A DNA stretch of 50,895 nucleotides from Oscillospiraceae bacterium (GCA_015068025.1 SVLH01000011.1:1-50895); one strand, 5' to 3'; shown: positions 24,502-34,866, counted from the stretch's first letter. Program-made: numbers and translations. The notes: generated from the sequence alone by a model not told the origin.

Positions 24502-27500
24502 TTAGAATAGTGTTATCTGGCTCGTTTCCGCCATACCGGCAAAGGCGCCCAGTTCCTTCAACTGCTCAATATGGGTCTTGGACAGCTTGTTGCAGCACAT
24601 GGAGAACTCCTCCACGGAGATAAACTCCTTCCCCTTCCGCTTTTCCACGGCATCCAGCGCCGCCGCCTCACCCAGACCGTGAACGGACACAAAGGGCGGC
24701 AGCAGGCCGTTTTCCGTCACCTTGAACTTGGTCGCATCGGACTCGTAGATGCTGATGGTGTCAAAATGGAAGCCGCGCAGATAGAACTCATAGCACACCT
24801 CCAGCGTGGTCAGCAGGGATTGCTCCACGGCTGTGGCATCCTTGTTGTTTTCGATCTCGCGGATCTTTTTCTTTACCGCATCTTTACCGGCGCAGCAGAT
24901 CTTTGCGTCAAAGGCCTTGGCACGGACGGAGAAATAGGTGGCATAGAACGCCAGCGGACGATGTACCTTGAACCACGCGATGCGGAAGGCCATCATGACG
25001 TATGCCACCGCGTGGGCTTTCGGGAACAGATAGCCGATCTTGGCCAGAGATTCGATATACCACTCCGGCACTTCGTGTTCCTCCATGGCTTCCCGCCAGC
25101 CGGGGTCAAAGCCGTTCTTCTTCACCTTGCCCTTACGCACGGACTCCATGATCTTGAAGCTCATCTTGGGGTCAAGCCCCATGGAGATCAGGTAGAGCAT
25201 GATATCGTCACGGCAGCCTACGGTGCTGGTAACGGGGATCCCCTGCTCCAGGATCAGATCCTTGGCGTTGCCCAGCCAAACGTCCGTGCCGTGGGAGAAG
25301 CCGGACAGACGCACCAGCGTGTTGAAGTCCTTGGGCTGGGTGTCCATCAGCATCTGGCGGGTAAAGCGGGTGTTGAACTCCGGGATTGCCACGGCACCGG
25401 TGGGACCGAGAATCTCGTCATTCTCATAGCCCAGCACCTTGCTGGAAGTGAAGATGGACATCGTATCCGGATCGTCCAGCGGAATGGTCTGGGGGTCTAC
25501 GCCGGTGAGATCCTGCATCATACGCACCATGGTGGGGTCATCGTGGCCCAGCATGTCCAGCTTCAGGAGGTTGTCCTCCATAGAATGATATTCAAAATGT
25601 GTCGTGATGGTGTCGGAGCTATCGTCATCTGCAGGGTGCTGCACAGGACAGAAATCCTCCACGCTCTTGTCATCCGGCACGACCACCAGACCGCCGGGGT
25701 GCTGGCCGGTGGTACGGCGCACACCGACGCAGCCGGTGGCAAGGCGCTTCTTTTCCGCGCCGCCGACCTCCATGCCGTTCTCCTCCAGATACTTCAGTAC
25801 GAAGCCGAAGGCAGTCTTATCCGCCAGCGTACCGATGGTTCCGGCGCGGAACACCTGCGTTTCGCCGAACATCTCAATGGCGTGGCGGTGGGCGCGAGCC
25901 TGATATTCACCGGAGAAGTTCAGGTCGATATCGGGCACCTTGCCGCCGCCGAAGCCAAGGAAGGTCTCAAAGGGGATGTCAAAACCGTCCTTCACATACT
26001 TGGTGCCGCAGACGGGACAATCCTTATCCGGCATATCGGCGCCGCAGCCGTAGCTGCCGTCGGTAATGAACTCGCTGTTTCGGCAGTTGGGACAGCGGTA
26101 GTGGGGCGGCAGGGAGTTGACCTCCGTAATGCCGGACATATAGGCCACCAACGAGGAACCCACGGAACCTCGAGAGCCTACCAGATAGCCGTTTTCAAGG
26201 CTGCGCTGCACCAGCTTCTGGGCGGACATATAGACCACGTCATACTTGCCCAGAATGCCGCCCAACTCTACGTTCAGGCGGTCGACGATATGCTGGGGCG
26301 GATTGTCGCCATACAGCCGGTGGGTCTTTTCCCACACCAGACGATCCAGATCCGCCTCGGAGTTTTCAAGCCGGGGCGGGAACAGCTCTTTGGGCAGCAG
26401 TTCAAAGGTCTCCACCTGATCCGCCACCAGACGGGTGTTGGTGACCACCACCTCGTAGGCCTTCTCCTCCCCCAGATAACTGAATTCGTCCAGCATCTCC
26501 TGCGTGGTTTTGAAGTAGATGGGCAAAGACTCGTTGGCATCCGCAAACTTTTTGGAAGCAAGGATGATATGGCGGTAGATCTCATCCTCCGGTTCCCGGA
26601 AATGAACGTCACCGGTGGCGCACACTGGCTTGCCCAGTTCCTCACCCAGACGGACGATGGTGCGGTTGAATTCCCGCAGATCCTCCTCCGACTGCACGTC
26701 GCCGTTTCGCAGCATGAAGGCATTGTTGCACAGAGGCTGGATCTCCAGATAGTCGTAATAGTCCGCGATGCGCTTCAGCTCGTCCCAATCCTTGTGAGCC
26801 GCCACCGCCTGGAACAGTTCGCCTGCCTCGCAGGCCGCACCCACGATGATCCCCTCACGATGCTCGTTCAAAACGCTCTTGGGGATAGTGGGCACACGCT
26901 TGAAATATTCCAGATTGGACGCCGAGATCATCTGATAGAGATTCTTCAGACCTACCTTGTTCCGGGCAAGCAAAATAATATGCTTGGGGAAACGGTTGGT
27001 CTTACTGCCCTGCGGGCGCAGTTTTTCCATTTCCGGATTGATGGCCTGCAGCGTGTGAATGCCCCGCTCGCGGAGCATCTCCCAGAACGGGATCAGCATA
27101 TAGCCCACCGTGGCCGCATCGTCGCTGGCGCGGTGGTGGTTGAAGGCCGGCAGATCCAGATGCTCCGCCACAATATCCAGCTTGTATTTTCCAAGGTCGG
27201 GCAGCAGATTCTGGGCCAGAATCAGGGAATCCACATAAGTAGGCGCAAAGTCAAGCCCTGCCTCGCGGCATCCGGCACGGATAAAGCCGATGTCAAACTC
27301 GGCATTATGGGCCGCCAGCGGACGGCCGTTCACAAACTGCAAAAAGGCCGTCAGCGCCTCTTTTGCCTGGGGCGCATCCTTCAGCATCTCGTCGGTGATA
27401 CCGGTAAGGCCGATGATCTCCGGCGTCAGGCGGCGATTGGGATTTACAAATGTCTGGAATCGCTCCGTGATCTCACCGTTTTTCACCACCACGGCACCGA

Positions 27501-28482
27501 TCTCGGTGATTGCTTCCCGATCCACCTTCAAACCGGTGGTTTCAATGTCAAAGCAGACAAACTCATCGTCGAGGGAGCAATCCTGCGTTCCATGCACCAC
27601 GATACGGTCATCGATGTTGTTGACGAAATAGCCCTCGACACCGTAGAGGATCTTGATTTTATCGCCGGCGGCGTGCCACGCATCCGGGAAGGACTGGGCA
27701 CAGCCGTGATCGGTGATGGCGATGGCGGGGTGCCCCCACTTGATAGCCTGTTTGATGACCTCTTTGGTGTCGGTCAGGGCATCCATGTTGCTCATTTTCG
27801 TGTGCAGATGCAGCTCCACCCGCTTCACAGGGGCAAGATCCTGCCGCTCCGCGTGGTCGATGGCGTTGATGTCATAGGGGCTCAACTGGATGTCCTTCCC
27901 GTCGCGGGTCGCCTCCACTCTGCCCTTCACCGCAAGCCACATACCGGGCTTGACGGCGCCCTCCAGCAGCAGGGCTTCCTTCTGGTTGGTAAATTTCACC
28001 ACCGTGACGGAGTTGGTGTAGTCCGTCATATCGAAGGAGACCACCCACTGTCCGGGGCGGCGGGTCTCACGGGACTCGAAGCCAAAGACCTTGCCGCAGA
28101 CAGAAGCAGTTCCCGTTTTCAGGGTCAGGTCCTTCATGGCCATGGCTTTGCCCTTGATGGGCTTACCAAAAATGATTTTTCCGGCCGACTTTTCGCCGCT
28201 CTGGGCGGCAGAGGGGGCACTCTGGGCGTCGGGGATCGCCTGCTCCACGCAGGTGTGTTCGATCTCCACACTGTTGAAGCCGTAGACCTTACAGATCAAC
28301 TCCTGCACCATGGTCAGATCTGCCTCCTGCAGAGGACCCTTCGTCTGCAACTTCAACACAATGGACATACTGGACTGGTCGATACTGGCGCCGGTCAGCT
28401 CCGCACCCGACAGCTTCAGCCGCAGTTCCGGGGAGGACTGCAGCTCTGCAAACATATTAAAAAACGGAATATTTCCTGCCAT
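24502..28482 (-). CDS. polC: DNA polymerase III PolC, Gram-positive replicative type
   Basis: The product has 1326 residues, about 100 shorter than the Bacillus subtilis enzyme. Domain order: N-terminal domain (1-120), OB fold (about 125-205), PHP domain (opening HLHTKMSNMDA at 224-234) interrupted by the proofreading exonuclease (FVCFDIETTGLKV at 308-320), then the rest of the PHP domain. A zinc finger (CPNC, CGAD and CPVC, about 795-829) follows, then the palm with PDIDLNFSG near 850, which carries the catalytic aspartates. It is the main replicative polymerase; DnaE is encoded at 4572. It follows ispG by 66 bases. Confidence 0.97.
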   Translation of the reverse strand: MAGNIPFFNMFAELQSSPELRLKLSGAELTGASIDQSSMSIVLKLQTKGPLQEADLTMVQELICKVYGFNSVEIEHTCVEQAIPDAQSAPSAAQSGEKSAGKIIFGKPIKGKAMAMKDLTLKTGTASVCGKVFGFESRETRRPGQWVVSFDMTDYTNSVTVVKFTNQKEALLLEGAVKPGMWLAVKGRVEATRDGKDIQLSPYDINAIDHAERQDLAPVKRVELHLHTKMSNMDALTDTKEVIKQAIKWGHPAIAITDHGCAQSFPDAWHAAGDKIKILYGVEGYFVNNIDDRIVVHGTQDCSLDDEFVCFDIETTGLKVDREAITEIGAVVVKNGEITERFQTFVNPNRRLTPEIIGLTGITDEMLKDAPQAKEALTAFLQFVNGRPLAAHNAEFDIGFIRAGCREAGLDFAPTYVDSLILAQNLLPDLGKYKLDIVAEHLDLPAFNHHRASDDAATVGYMLIPFWEMLRERGIHTLQAINPEMEKLRPQGSKTNRFPKHIILLARNKVGLKNLYQMISASNLEYFKRVPTIPKSVLNEHREGIIVGAACEAGELFQAVAAHKDWDELKRIADYYDYLEIQPLCNNAFMLRNGDVQSEEDLREFNRTIVRLGEELGKPVCATGDVHFREPEDEIYRHIILASKKFADANESLPIYFKTTQEMLDEFSYLGEEKAYEVVVTNTRLVADQVETFELLPKELFPPRLENSEADLDRLVWEKTHRLYGDNPPQHIVDRLNVELGGILGKYDVVYMSAQKLVQRSLENGYLVGSRGSVGSSLVAYMSGITEVNSLPPHYRCPNCRNSEFITDGSYGCGADMPDKDCPVCGTKYVKDGFDIPFETFLGFGGGKVPDIDLNFSGEYQARAHRHAIEMFGETQVFRAGTIGTLADKTAFGFVLKYLEENGMEVGGAEKKRLATGCVGVRRTTGQHPGGLVVVPDDKSVEDFCPVQHPADDDSSDTITTHFEYHSMEDNLLKLDMLGHDDPTMVRMMQDLTGVDPQTIPLDDPDTMSIFTSSKVLGYENDEILGPTGAVAIPEFNTRFTRQMLMDTQPKDFNTLVRLSGFSHGTDVWLGNAKDLILEQGIPVTSTVGCRDDIMLYLISMGLDPKMSFKIMESVRKGKVKKNGFDPGWREAMEEHEVPEWYIESLAKIGYLFPKAHAVAYVMMAFRIAWFKVHRPLAFYATYFSVRAKAFDAKICCAGKDAVKKKIREIENNKDATAVEQSLLTTLEVCYEFYLRGFHFDTISIYESDATKFKVTENGLLPPFVSVHGLGEAAALDAVEKRKGKEFISVEEFSMCCNKLSKTHIEQLKELGAFAGMAETSQITLF

Positions 28483-28548
28483 GTGTCTCCCTTTCCGTCA
28501 TTACTCATGGGAACAGGGCGGAGCATATCTCCGCCCTTTCTCTCTTGC

Positions 28549-29586
28549 TTATAGTTTTTCGATTTCTTCCATTAAAGCGTCTAAAAGTCTGTCCTCCGAA
28601 ACCTTGTAAAGGATTTCTCCTTTTCGGAAAATCAGTCCCTCGCCCTTGCCGCCGGCAATGCCGATGTCCGCGGCAGCCGCCTCTCCGGGGCCGTTGACGG
28701 CGCAGCCCATCACCGCAACGGAGATATTTTTCCGGCAGTTTGCCAGCCGCCGCTCTACTTCCTCCGCCAGAGGAATCAGGTCGATGCGGGTACGGCCGCA
28801 GGTGGGACAGGCGATGAGATCCACACCCTCTTTGCGCAGCCCCGCAGCCCTCAGGATCTTATGAGCGGCATAGATCTCCTCCACAGGGTCTGCCGTCAGG
28901 GTCACACGGATAGTGTCACCGATGCCCATGCACAGCAGCCCACCGATACCCATGGCACTCTTGACCATGCCCATGGAGGGCGTGCCGGCCTCTGTGACAC
29001 CAAGGTGCAGCGGATAATCCGTCCGCTCGGCAAGCAGCCGGTAGGCTGCGATGGTAAGCGGCACATCGGAACATTTCACGCTGATGCAAATGTCATCAAA
29101 ATCAAACTGATTCAGCAGCCGTACATGACCCATGGCGCTTTCCACCAGCGCCTCTGCGGTCACGCCGCCGTACTTGGCTCGCAGTTCCTTTTCCAGCGAG
29201 CCGCCGTTGACGCCGATACGGATCGGGATGTTCCGGGCACGGCAGGCGTCTGCCACCGCCCTGACATTCTCCTCTCCGCCGATGTTGCCGGGATTGATGC
29301 GGATGGCGTCAATGCCGCGGGCAGCACATTCCAACGCATATTTGTAGTTGAAATGGATGTCGGCGATCAGGGGGATGCGGATCTGCTCTTTGATCTGATC
29401 CACCGCCTCGGCCGCCGCCTGATCGGGAATGGCCACACGGACGATCTCACAGCCGGCCGCTTCCAGTGCATGGATCTGCGCCACGGTGGCCGCCACATCG
29501 TCGGTCTTTGTATTGCACATGGACTGGATGGATACCGGAGCGCCGCCACCCACGGGAACCGAGCCCACAAATAACTGCTTCGTCAT
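28549..29586 (-). CDS. ispG: 4-hydroxy-3-methylbut-2-en-1-yl diphosphate synthase
   Basis: The product has 345 residues. The start chosen is ATG 29586, seven bases after GAGG. The enzyme is the iron-sulfur step of the MEP isoprenoid pathway that converts MEcPP to HMBPP. SIQSMCNTKT marks the N-terminal TIM barrel, LIADIHFNYKYAL lies within it. The 4Fe-4S ligands are in CPTCGRTRID and VMGCAVNGPGEA of the C-terminal domain. With dxr (30696) two MEP-pathway genes are in the same operon. Confidence 0.96.
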   Translation of the reverse strand: MTKQLFVGSVPVGGGAPVSIQSMCNTKTDDVAATVAQIHALEAAGCEIVRVAIPDQAAAEAVDQIKEQIRIPLIADIHFNYKYALECAARGIDAIRINPGNIGGEENVRAVADACRARNIPIRIGVNGGSLEKELRAKYGGVTAEALVESAMGHVRLLNQFDFDDICISVKCSDVPLTIAAYRLLAERTDYPLHLGVTEAGTPSMGMVKSAMGIGGLLCMGIGDTIRVTLTADPVEEIYAAHKILRAAGLRKEGVDLIACPTCGRTRIDLIPLAEEVERRLANCRKNISVAVMGCAVNGPGEAAAADIGIAGGKGEGLIFRKGEILYKVSEDRLLDALMEEIEKL

Positions 29587-29601
29587 GATTTGCCTCAATT
29601 C

Positions 29602-30675
29602 TTACCGAAAAAGTTTGAATACATCTTGAAACGTTATTAACAGCATGAGTCCCATCAGCAGCGCGAAGCCTGCCGTATTGACCCAGCCCTGATACTTCTC
29701 CGGGATCTTGCGACGGAACAGCAGCAGACAAATCGCGTCTACTGCCAGGAAGAAGATTCTGCCGCCGTCCAGAGCCGGAATGGGCAGCAGGTTCATCACA
29801 GCCAGATTCACAGCAATCATGGCGCCGAAATAGGCAAGATTGGACAGCGCCGCGCCGATGCCCGCCGCCTCCTGCGTGGCTTCACCCACTTCAGTCATGG
29901 TGGATACGATACCCACGGGGCCGCTGAGATCCTGCATCCCTACGCCGCCGCCAAAGAGCTGCGCCAGACTGAACCACACCAGCTGCACAAAGTCCAGTGC
30001 CTGATACCAGATAAACCGGAGTGTGGTGACGAAGCCCGCCGGCACCGTCTGGTAACCCAAAAAAACGCCAAATCCCTGATAGGTCTTCCCATCCGTACCG
30101 GTACAGGTTTTCCGCGCCACATCCTCCACCAGAATGTGTCGTCCGTCACGCACCACCTCGATATCCACGGTATCTCCTGCGAAGGCAAGGTATGTCTGGG
30201 TATCCCCGGCCAGATAGGTGCGGTAACCGTTCACCTTGTAGAACAAATCACCCTCCATCAGGCCGTTTTCGCCGGTATACTCAAATTCCGGTGCAAGTCC
30301 GGCCACGCGATCCACATTAAAGCCCTTGGCTCCGATAAAAAGAGCGGCAATGATCAGCACGCCGAATACAAAATTCATAAACGGGCCGGCGGCAAGGATG
30401 GCAAACTTTTTCCAGCCGCTCTGCCGCACAAAGGCTCGCTCGTCGCCGGTGTCCTCATCCTCGCCCTCCATGGCGCAAAAGCCGCCCAGAGGCAGAAGGC
30501 GCAGCGAATAGAGAGTCTCCCCTCTCTGCCGCTGAAACAGAAGCGGGCCCATACCGATGGCAAACTCATTGACCCGCACGCCGCACAGCTTCGCCACCAC
30601 AAAGTGGCCCAGCTCATGCACGGCGATCAAAAGCCCGAAAATCAGGATCGCAACCAGAAGAAAAACAGGTTTCAT
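29602..30675 (-). CDS. rseP: Site-2 zinc metalloprotease RseP
   Basis: The product has 357 residues. HELGH at residues 20-24 supplies two zinc ligands within the first membrane helix, and LPIPALDGGR in a C-terminal helix supplies the aspartate. A PDZ domain lies between (about 110-200), flanked by VLIIAALFIGAKG and the region around VPAGFVTTLRF. Family members cleave anti-sigma factors and leftover signal peptides inside the membrane. The position between dxr and ispG is conserved in many Firmicutes. Confidence 0.95.
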   Translation of the reverse strand: MKPVFLLVAILIFGLLIAVHELGHFVVAKLCGVRVNEFAIGMGPLLFQRQRGETLYSLRLLPLGGFCAMEGEDEDTGDERAFVRQSGWKKFAILAAGPFMNFVFGVLIIAALFIGAKGFNVDRVAGLAPEFEYTGENGLMEGDLFYKVNGYRTYLAGDTQTYLAFAGDTVDIEVVRDGRHILVEDVARKTCTGTDGKTYQGFGVFLGYQTVPAGFVTTLRFIWYQALDFVQLVWFSLAQLFGGGVGMQDLSGPVGIVSTMTEVGEATQEAAGIGAALSNLAYFGAMIAVNLAVMNLLPIPALDGGRIFFLAVDAICLLLFRRKIPEKYQGWVNTAGFALLMGLMLLITFQDVFKLFR

Positions 30676-30695
30676 GCTAAAACTCCTAAAAATAG

Positions 30696-31835
30696 TTACC
30701 GAAGTACCGCTTCCCGCGCCGCGGCATCCGCCGCCAGGATCTCGTCCAGAGAGGGATGCTGTACCACCTTGACCGCATTGCGTGCCTTTTCCACCAGTCG
30801 GGCAATGTCATGGAAGCCGATCCGGTCGGCAAGGAACAAGCCCACCGCCTCCTCGTTGGCACCGTTGAGGATCGCGCAGGCCGTGCCGCCCTCCGCCGCC
30901 GCTTCTTCCGCCAGACGCAGACAGGAGAACACCTCTCTGTCAGGCTGCGCAAAGGTAAGCGGCGGACAGTTCAGCAGATCCAGCGGTTCCGCCGGACTGT
31001 ATGCCCGCTCCGGCCAGGTCATGGCGTAGCGAATGGGCAGGCGCATATCCGGCGTGCCAAGCTGCGCCAGAACGGCGCCGTCCCGGTACTCCACGAGAGA
31101 GTGGATGATGCTCTGGCGATGCACGACCACCTGCACCTGCTCCAGAGGCAGACGGTACAGCCGCATAGCCTCAATGACCTCCAGTCCCTTGTTCATCAGG
31201 GTAGCGGAATCCACCGTGATCTTGGGCCCCATGGCCCAGTTGGGATGCCGCAGAGCATCCTCACGGGTCATTTTTCCCACTTCTTCCCGACTCATCCCGA
31301 AGAAAGGACCGCCGGAGCAGGTCAGGATAAGCCGTTTAATTTCCTTTTTATCAGCGCAGCCCTGCAAACATTGGAAAATGGCAGAATGCTCGCTGTCTAC
31401 CGGCACGATCTCCGCGCCGTTTTTCTCCGCCGCGTCCATCACCAGTTCGCCGGCGCAGACCAGCGTTTCCTTATTCGCCAGTGCAATGCGCTTCTTTTCT
31501 TCGATGGCAGTCAGCGTAGGTTTCAGTCCCACCATGCCCACCACCGCAGTGACCACGGTATCGGCCTCCGGCACAGCGGCAGCCTCGCAGAGAGCGTCCG
31601 CGCCGCCCAGCACCCGGGTGTCGGTGTCGGCAAGGCGAACCGTCAGTTCCGCGGCAGCCGCCTCATCGGTCATGACCGCCAACGCAGGATGAAATTTTCG
31701 AACCTGTGCCTCCATGCGTTCCACGCCGGAGTGAGCGGTGAGCGCTGCCACACGCAGTCCCATCTGCTCGGCAACTTCCAGCGTCTGGCGGCCGATGGAG
31801 CCGGTAGAGCCCAGTATTGAAATCGTATTTGTCAT
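30696..31835 (-). CDS. dxr: 1-deoxy-D-xylulose 5-phosphate reductoisomerase
   Basis: The product has 379 residues. It is the first committed MEP-pathway enzyme, using NADPH. ILGSTGSIG (residues 7-15) is the cofactor-binding loop. PVDSEHSAIFQCL carries metal and substrate ligands, and LTCSGGPFF with HPNWAMGPKITVDSATLMNKGLE is the central signature. The C-terminal helical domain ends the protein. It lies between cdsA and rseP, with 9 and 20 base gaps. Confidence 0.97.
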   Translation of the reverse strand: MTNTISILGSTGSIGRQTLEVAEQMGLRVAALTAHSGVERMEAQVRKFHPALAVMTDEAAAAELTVRLADTDTRVLGGADALCEAAAVPEADTVVTAVVGMVGLKPTLTAIEEKKRIALANKETLVCAGELVMDAAEKNGAEIVPVDSEHSAIFQCLQGCADKKEIKRLILTCSGGPFFGMSREEVGKMTREDALRHPNWAMGPKITVDSATLMNKGLEVIEAMRLYRLPLEQVQVVVHRQSIIHSLVEYRDGAVLAQLGTPDMRLPIRYAMTWPERAYSPAEPLDLLNCPPLTFAQPDREVFSCLRLAEEAAAEGGTACAILNGANEEAVGLFLADRIGFHDIARLVEKARNAVKVVQHPSLDEILAADAAAREAVLR

Positions 31836-31844
31836 ACTCGTCCT

Positions 31845-32651
31845 TTATTTCACGAAATTCAAAATCAGTTCGATCATGGGCGCCACAAACAGCACGCTGT
31901 CAAAGCGATCCAGCACGCCGCCGTGGGCAAAAAACAGCTTTCCGTAGTCTTTGATGCCGTATTCCCGCTTGATGAGGGAAAAACTCAAGTCACCGATCTC
32001 CGCCACCAGACCGCAGGCCAGCGCCAGAATGACCACAGCGCCGTAGCCGACTTCAACGCCAACCCAACGTTCCATGACGAACGCAAACAGCACGCCGCAC
32101 AGCACATTTCCCACAAGACCGCCGATGGCGCCCTCCACGCTCTTCTTGGGACTGACTTTGGGGGCCAGCTTATGCTTGCCGATGGAACAGCCGACGAAGT
32201 AGGCAAAGGTATCACAGGCAAAACTCAAAATAAAGGGCAGCAGCAGATAGGCTCGGTGCAGCCCCATGGAATCGATGCGCAAAAAGGCAGAGAACGCATA
32301 GCCGATGGCCACGCTGCCGAACAGCCCTGCCATGACCTGTGCAAACTTCACTTCACCGCCCCGAATGATGGCATATCCAAAAAACACCACCGCAAGAAAC
32401 ACAAACAATATGGCCACATACGCCGGACGGTCAAAGTACCACTCCACCGTCATGATTGCGGCAACGGCACTGATGCCTGTCAGTTCGCTTTTCTTCCCGC
32501 CGCTGACACATTGCTGCAATTCGGCTGCACCAATACCGGCAAGCACACACAGGACTGCCATCATCACAAGCTCGTCCGCCCACAGCAGCACCCACAAAAG
32601 CACCGGAATGCCCACCACGGCAACCAGAACTCTCGATTTCAATGAACTCAT
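31845..32651 (-). CDS. cdsA: Phosphatidate cytidylyltransferase
   Basis: The product has 268 residues with about seven transmembrane helices. It makes CDP-diacylglycerol. The CDP-alcohol signature is in the C-terminal third: KKSVEGAIGG, then GDLSFSLIKREYGIKDYG and HGGVLDRFDS. The start overlaps the uppS stop as ATGA (32648-32651), so translation is coupled. Confidence 0.96.
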   Translation of the reverse strand: MSSLKSRVLVAVVGIPVLLWVLLWADELVMMAVLCVLAGIGAAELQQCVSGGKKSELTGISAVAAIMTVEWYFDRPAYVAILFVFLAVVFFGYAIIRGGEVKFAQVMAGLFGSVAIGYAFSAFLRIDSMGLHRAYLLLPFILSFACDTFAYFVGCSIGKHKLAPKVSPKKSVEGAIGGLVGNVLCGVLFAFVMERWVGVEVGYGAVVILALACGLVAEIGDLSFSLIKREYGIKDYGKLFFAHGGVLDRFDSVLFVAPMIELILNFVK

Positions 32652-33400
32652 TTCTTCACGCCTCCAAAGCGTCGGTCTCTTGCCTGATATGCCGCAATGG
32701 CGCGATCCATCTCTGCTTCGTCAAAATCCGGCCACAGCACATCGGTAAAATAGAACTCCGAATAGGCGCACTGCCACAGCAGGAAGTTGGAAAGCCGCAG
32801 CTCACCGCTGGGGCGGATGATAAGCTCCGGATCCGGAATGCCGGCAGAATCCAGATAGGATGAGAACAGCCCCTCATCCAGTTCTTCCGGCTTCTTCTCC
32901 CCCGCCGCACACTCCGCCGCAAACCGGCGAATACCGCGAAGAAGCTCGTCCCGTCCACCGTAGTTCAGGCAGATGTTAGCCTGAAAGTCGCCGGGGGCAA
33001 GCTGGTCGCTGATGGCGTCCGTCTGCTGTGCCAGCGCCTGCAGTTCCGGTGCGATGGGCGTCATGTCGCCAAAAAAGCGCAGACGGATCTGGTCTTTCTC
33101 CATGGTATCCACTGCTTCCAGCAGATACTTTTTCAAAAGGCCCATGATGGCGCCCACCTCGTCGGCAGATCGCTTCCAGTTTTCCGTGGAAAAGGCGTAG
33201 ACCGTCAGATACTGCACACCGATGTTTTTGCAATAGGTGGCGATCCGGCGGAAGGTCTCCGCCCCTGCCTTGTGTCCGGCAGTGCGAGGCAGTCCGCGGC
33301 GGGTGGCCCAGCGGCCGTTTCCATCCATGATAATAGCGATGTGGCGAGGCAGGCCCGCAGCCCGCCCCGCCGTATCGTTTTTCCTGAAAATCCCCGCCAT
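32648..33400 (-). CDS. uppS: Isoprenyl transferase (undecaprenyl diphosphate synthase)
   Basis: The product has 250 residues. It builds undecaprenyl diphosphate, the lipid carrier for peptidoglycan. HIAIIMDGNGRWA (about 21-33) holds the catalytic aspartate. TVYAFSTENWKR and the C-terminal PDLIIR-like segment IPDPELIIRPSGELRLSNF complete the substrate site. The gene is joined to frr by a TGATG stop-start overlap and to cdsA by a four-base overlap. Confidence 0.97.
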   Translation of the reverse strand: MAGIFRKNDTAGRAAGLPRHIAIIMDGNGRWATRRGLPRTAGHKAGAETFRRIATYCKNIGVQYLTVYAFSTENWKRSADEVGAIMGLLKKYLLEAVDTMEKDQIRLRFFGDMTPIAPELQALAQQTDAISDQLAPGDFQANICLNYGGRDELLRGIRRFAAECAAGEKKPEELDEGLFSSYLDSAGIPDPELIIRPSGELRLSNFLLWQCAYSEFYFTDVLWPDFDEAEMDRAIAAYQARDRRFGGVKK

Positions 33401-33957
33401 CAGACTGCCATCAATTCCTTTTCTTTCTTGGCCAGCAGCTCGTCCAGCTTCTTGCAGCTGTCGTCCGTCAGCTTCTGGAGATCCTTTTCTACCTGCTTCA
33501 TCTCGTCTTCGGTGATCTCGGACTTCTTCTCCTGCTTCTTGAAGTTGTCCATGGCGTCACGGCGGATATTGCGGATGGCGACCTTGCCGCCCTCGGCATA
33601 TTTATGGATCTGCTTGACCAGATCCTTACGACGCTCCTCCGTCAGCTGGGGGAAGTTCAGACGGATGGCCTTGCCGTCGTTCTGGGGATTGATGCCCAGA
33701 TCGGAGTTCTGGATGGCCTTCTCGATGCTCTTGAGGGCGCTGCCGTCCCAGGGAGTAATCAGCAGAGTCCGGGCGTCGGGAGAAGCGATGGCTGCGATCT
33801 GCTGGATGGGTGTGGGGCTGCCGTAATAATCGACCATGATGCGATCCAGCACGCCGGCATTGGCGCGACCCGCACGCACAGCAGCAAAATCGGCCGCAAC
33901 GGAATCGATGCTCTTCTGCATCTTTTCTTCGTAAATCTTGTATTCTTCCTTCAACAT
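33400..33957 (-). CDS. frr: Ribosome recycling factor
   Basis: The product has 185 residues, the standard length. It splits post-termination ribosomes together with EF-G. A helical domain (1-30 and 105-185) embraces a beta domain. Recognition segments are FAAVRAGRANAGVLDRI, YYGSPTPIQQIA and IRLNFPQLTEERRKDLVKQ. It follows pyrH by 60 bases, as in most bacteria, and shares one base with uppS. Confidence 0.97.
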   Translation of the reverse strand: MLKEEYKIYEEKMQKSIDSVAADFAAVRAGRANAGVLDRIMVDYYGSPTPIQQIAAIASPDARTLLITPWDGSALKSIEKAIQNSDLGINPQNDGKAIRLNFPQLTEERRKDLVKQIHKYAEGGKVAIRNIRRDAMDNFKKQEKKSEITEDEMKQVEKDLQKLTDDSCKKLDELLAKKEKELMAV

Positions 33958-34017
33958 GTTGTGTTCCTTCCTTTCACGGTGTGTGTTATTGGAAAACGCA
34001 AATGCGCAGTCTGCCGT

Positions 34018-34737
34018 TTATTCCCCGACGATGGTGCCAACATTCTCGCCGCACAGGGCACGGACGATGTTGCGGGGCTCCTTCAGGGCAAAGACCAGAA
34101 CGGGGATGTGGTTGTCCATGGACAGGGACGTTGCGGTGGTGTCCATCACCATCAGATGCTGTGCCAGCACATCGTCATAGCTGATGGTGTCGTACTTCAC
34201 GGCTGTGGGGTCCTTAGCCGGGTCGGCGCTGTAAACACCGTCCACATTCTTGGCCAGTAGGATCACGTCGGCACTGATCTCCGCAGCACGCAGCACCGCG
34301 GCGGTATCCGTGGAGAAATAGGGGTTGCCGGTACCGGCACCAAAGATGACCACACGGCCCTTTTCCAGATGCCGGATGGCACGGGACCTGATGTAGGGTT
34401 CGGCAATAGCGCGCATCTCCAGCGCGGTCTGCACCCTGACGGGGATCCCCTTCTGCTCGCAGACGTCCGCCACAGCCAGACAATTCATCACAGTGGCCAG
34501 CATACCGATGTGGTCTGCACGGGTGCGTTCCATCTTGCCGCCGCCGCTGTTTTTTGCGCCGCGCCAGAAGTTGCCTCCGCCAACCACTAGACCGACCTGA
34601 ACACCCATGTCCAGACATTCTTTGATAACGTCGCACACGCTGCCGATCATCTCAAAGTCCAGACCAGAGCCCTTTCCGCCGGCCAGCGCCTCGCCGCTGA
34701 TCTTCAGCAGAACGCGTTTGTACACAGGTTTTGCCAT
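34018..34737 (-). CDS. pyrH: UMP kinase
   Basis: The product has 239 residues. It phosphorylates UMP to UDP. The amino-acid-kinase fold is shown by [10 protein letters not shown] (about 8-17), [10 protein letters not shown], and [16 protein letters not shown]. The C-terminal part holds [18 protein letters not shown] lies upstream of the ATG. It is the first gene of the long run pyrH-frr-uppS-cdsA-dxr-rseP-ispG-polC. Confidence 0.97.
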   Translation of the reverse strand: MAKPVYKRVLLKISGEALAGGKGSGLDFEMIGSVCDVIKECLDMGVQVGLVVGGGNFWRGAKNSGGGKMERTRADHIGMLATVMNCLAVADVCEQKGIPVRVQTALEMRAIAEPYIRSRAIRHLEKGRVVIFGAGTGNPYFSTDTAAVLRAAEISADVILLAKNVDGVYSADPAKDPTAVKYDTISYDDVLAQHLMVMDTTATSLSMDNHIPVLVFALKEPRNIVRALCGENVGTIVGE

Positions 34738-34777
34738 CTCAAAAGACCTCCTGCAAATCCCAAAATATGACGAATAT

Positions 34778-34806
34778 ATTTTACCTTATTTTTTTGCTTT
34801 TGGAAA
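34778..34806 (-). promoter_or_regulatory. Promoter for the pyrH operon
   Basis: Minus strand: TTTCCA (34806-34801), 17 bases, TAAAAT (34783-34778), about 40 bases before the pyrH ATG. Confidence 0.5.
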
Positions 34807-34866
34807 GTGGAAATCTGTGAATTTTACGAAAAAAGAAATTGCAACCGATATTTGACATCCGGGTGG

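Noticed and set aside
24490-24503. AATAT-CACA-ATATT palindrome upstream of the ferritin gene as a Fur/PerR-type operator
   Set aside because: It is too short, A/T-rich and off-consensus; it also overlaps the polC stop codon.
28515-28537. 9-bp hairpin AGGGCGGAG/CTCCGCCCT between ispG and polC as a terminator
   Set aside because: On the transcribed minus strand it is followed by TGTTCCC and not a T-run. It may be a processing or stability element, but there is no further support.
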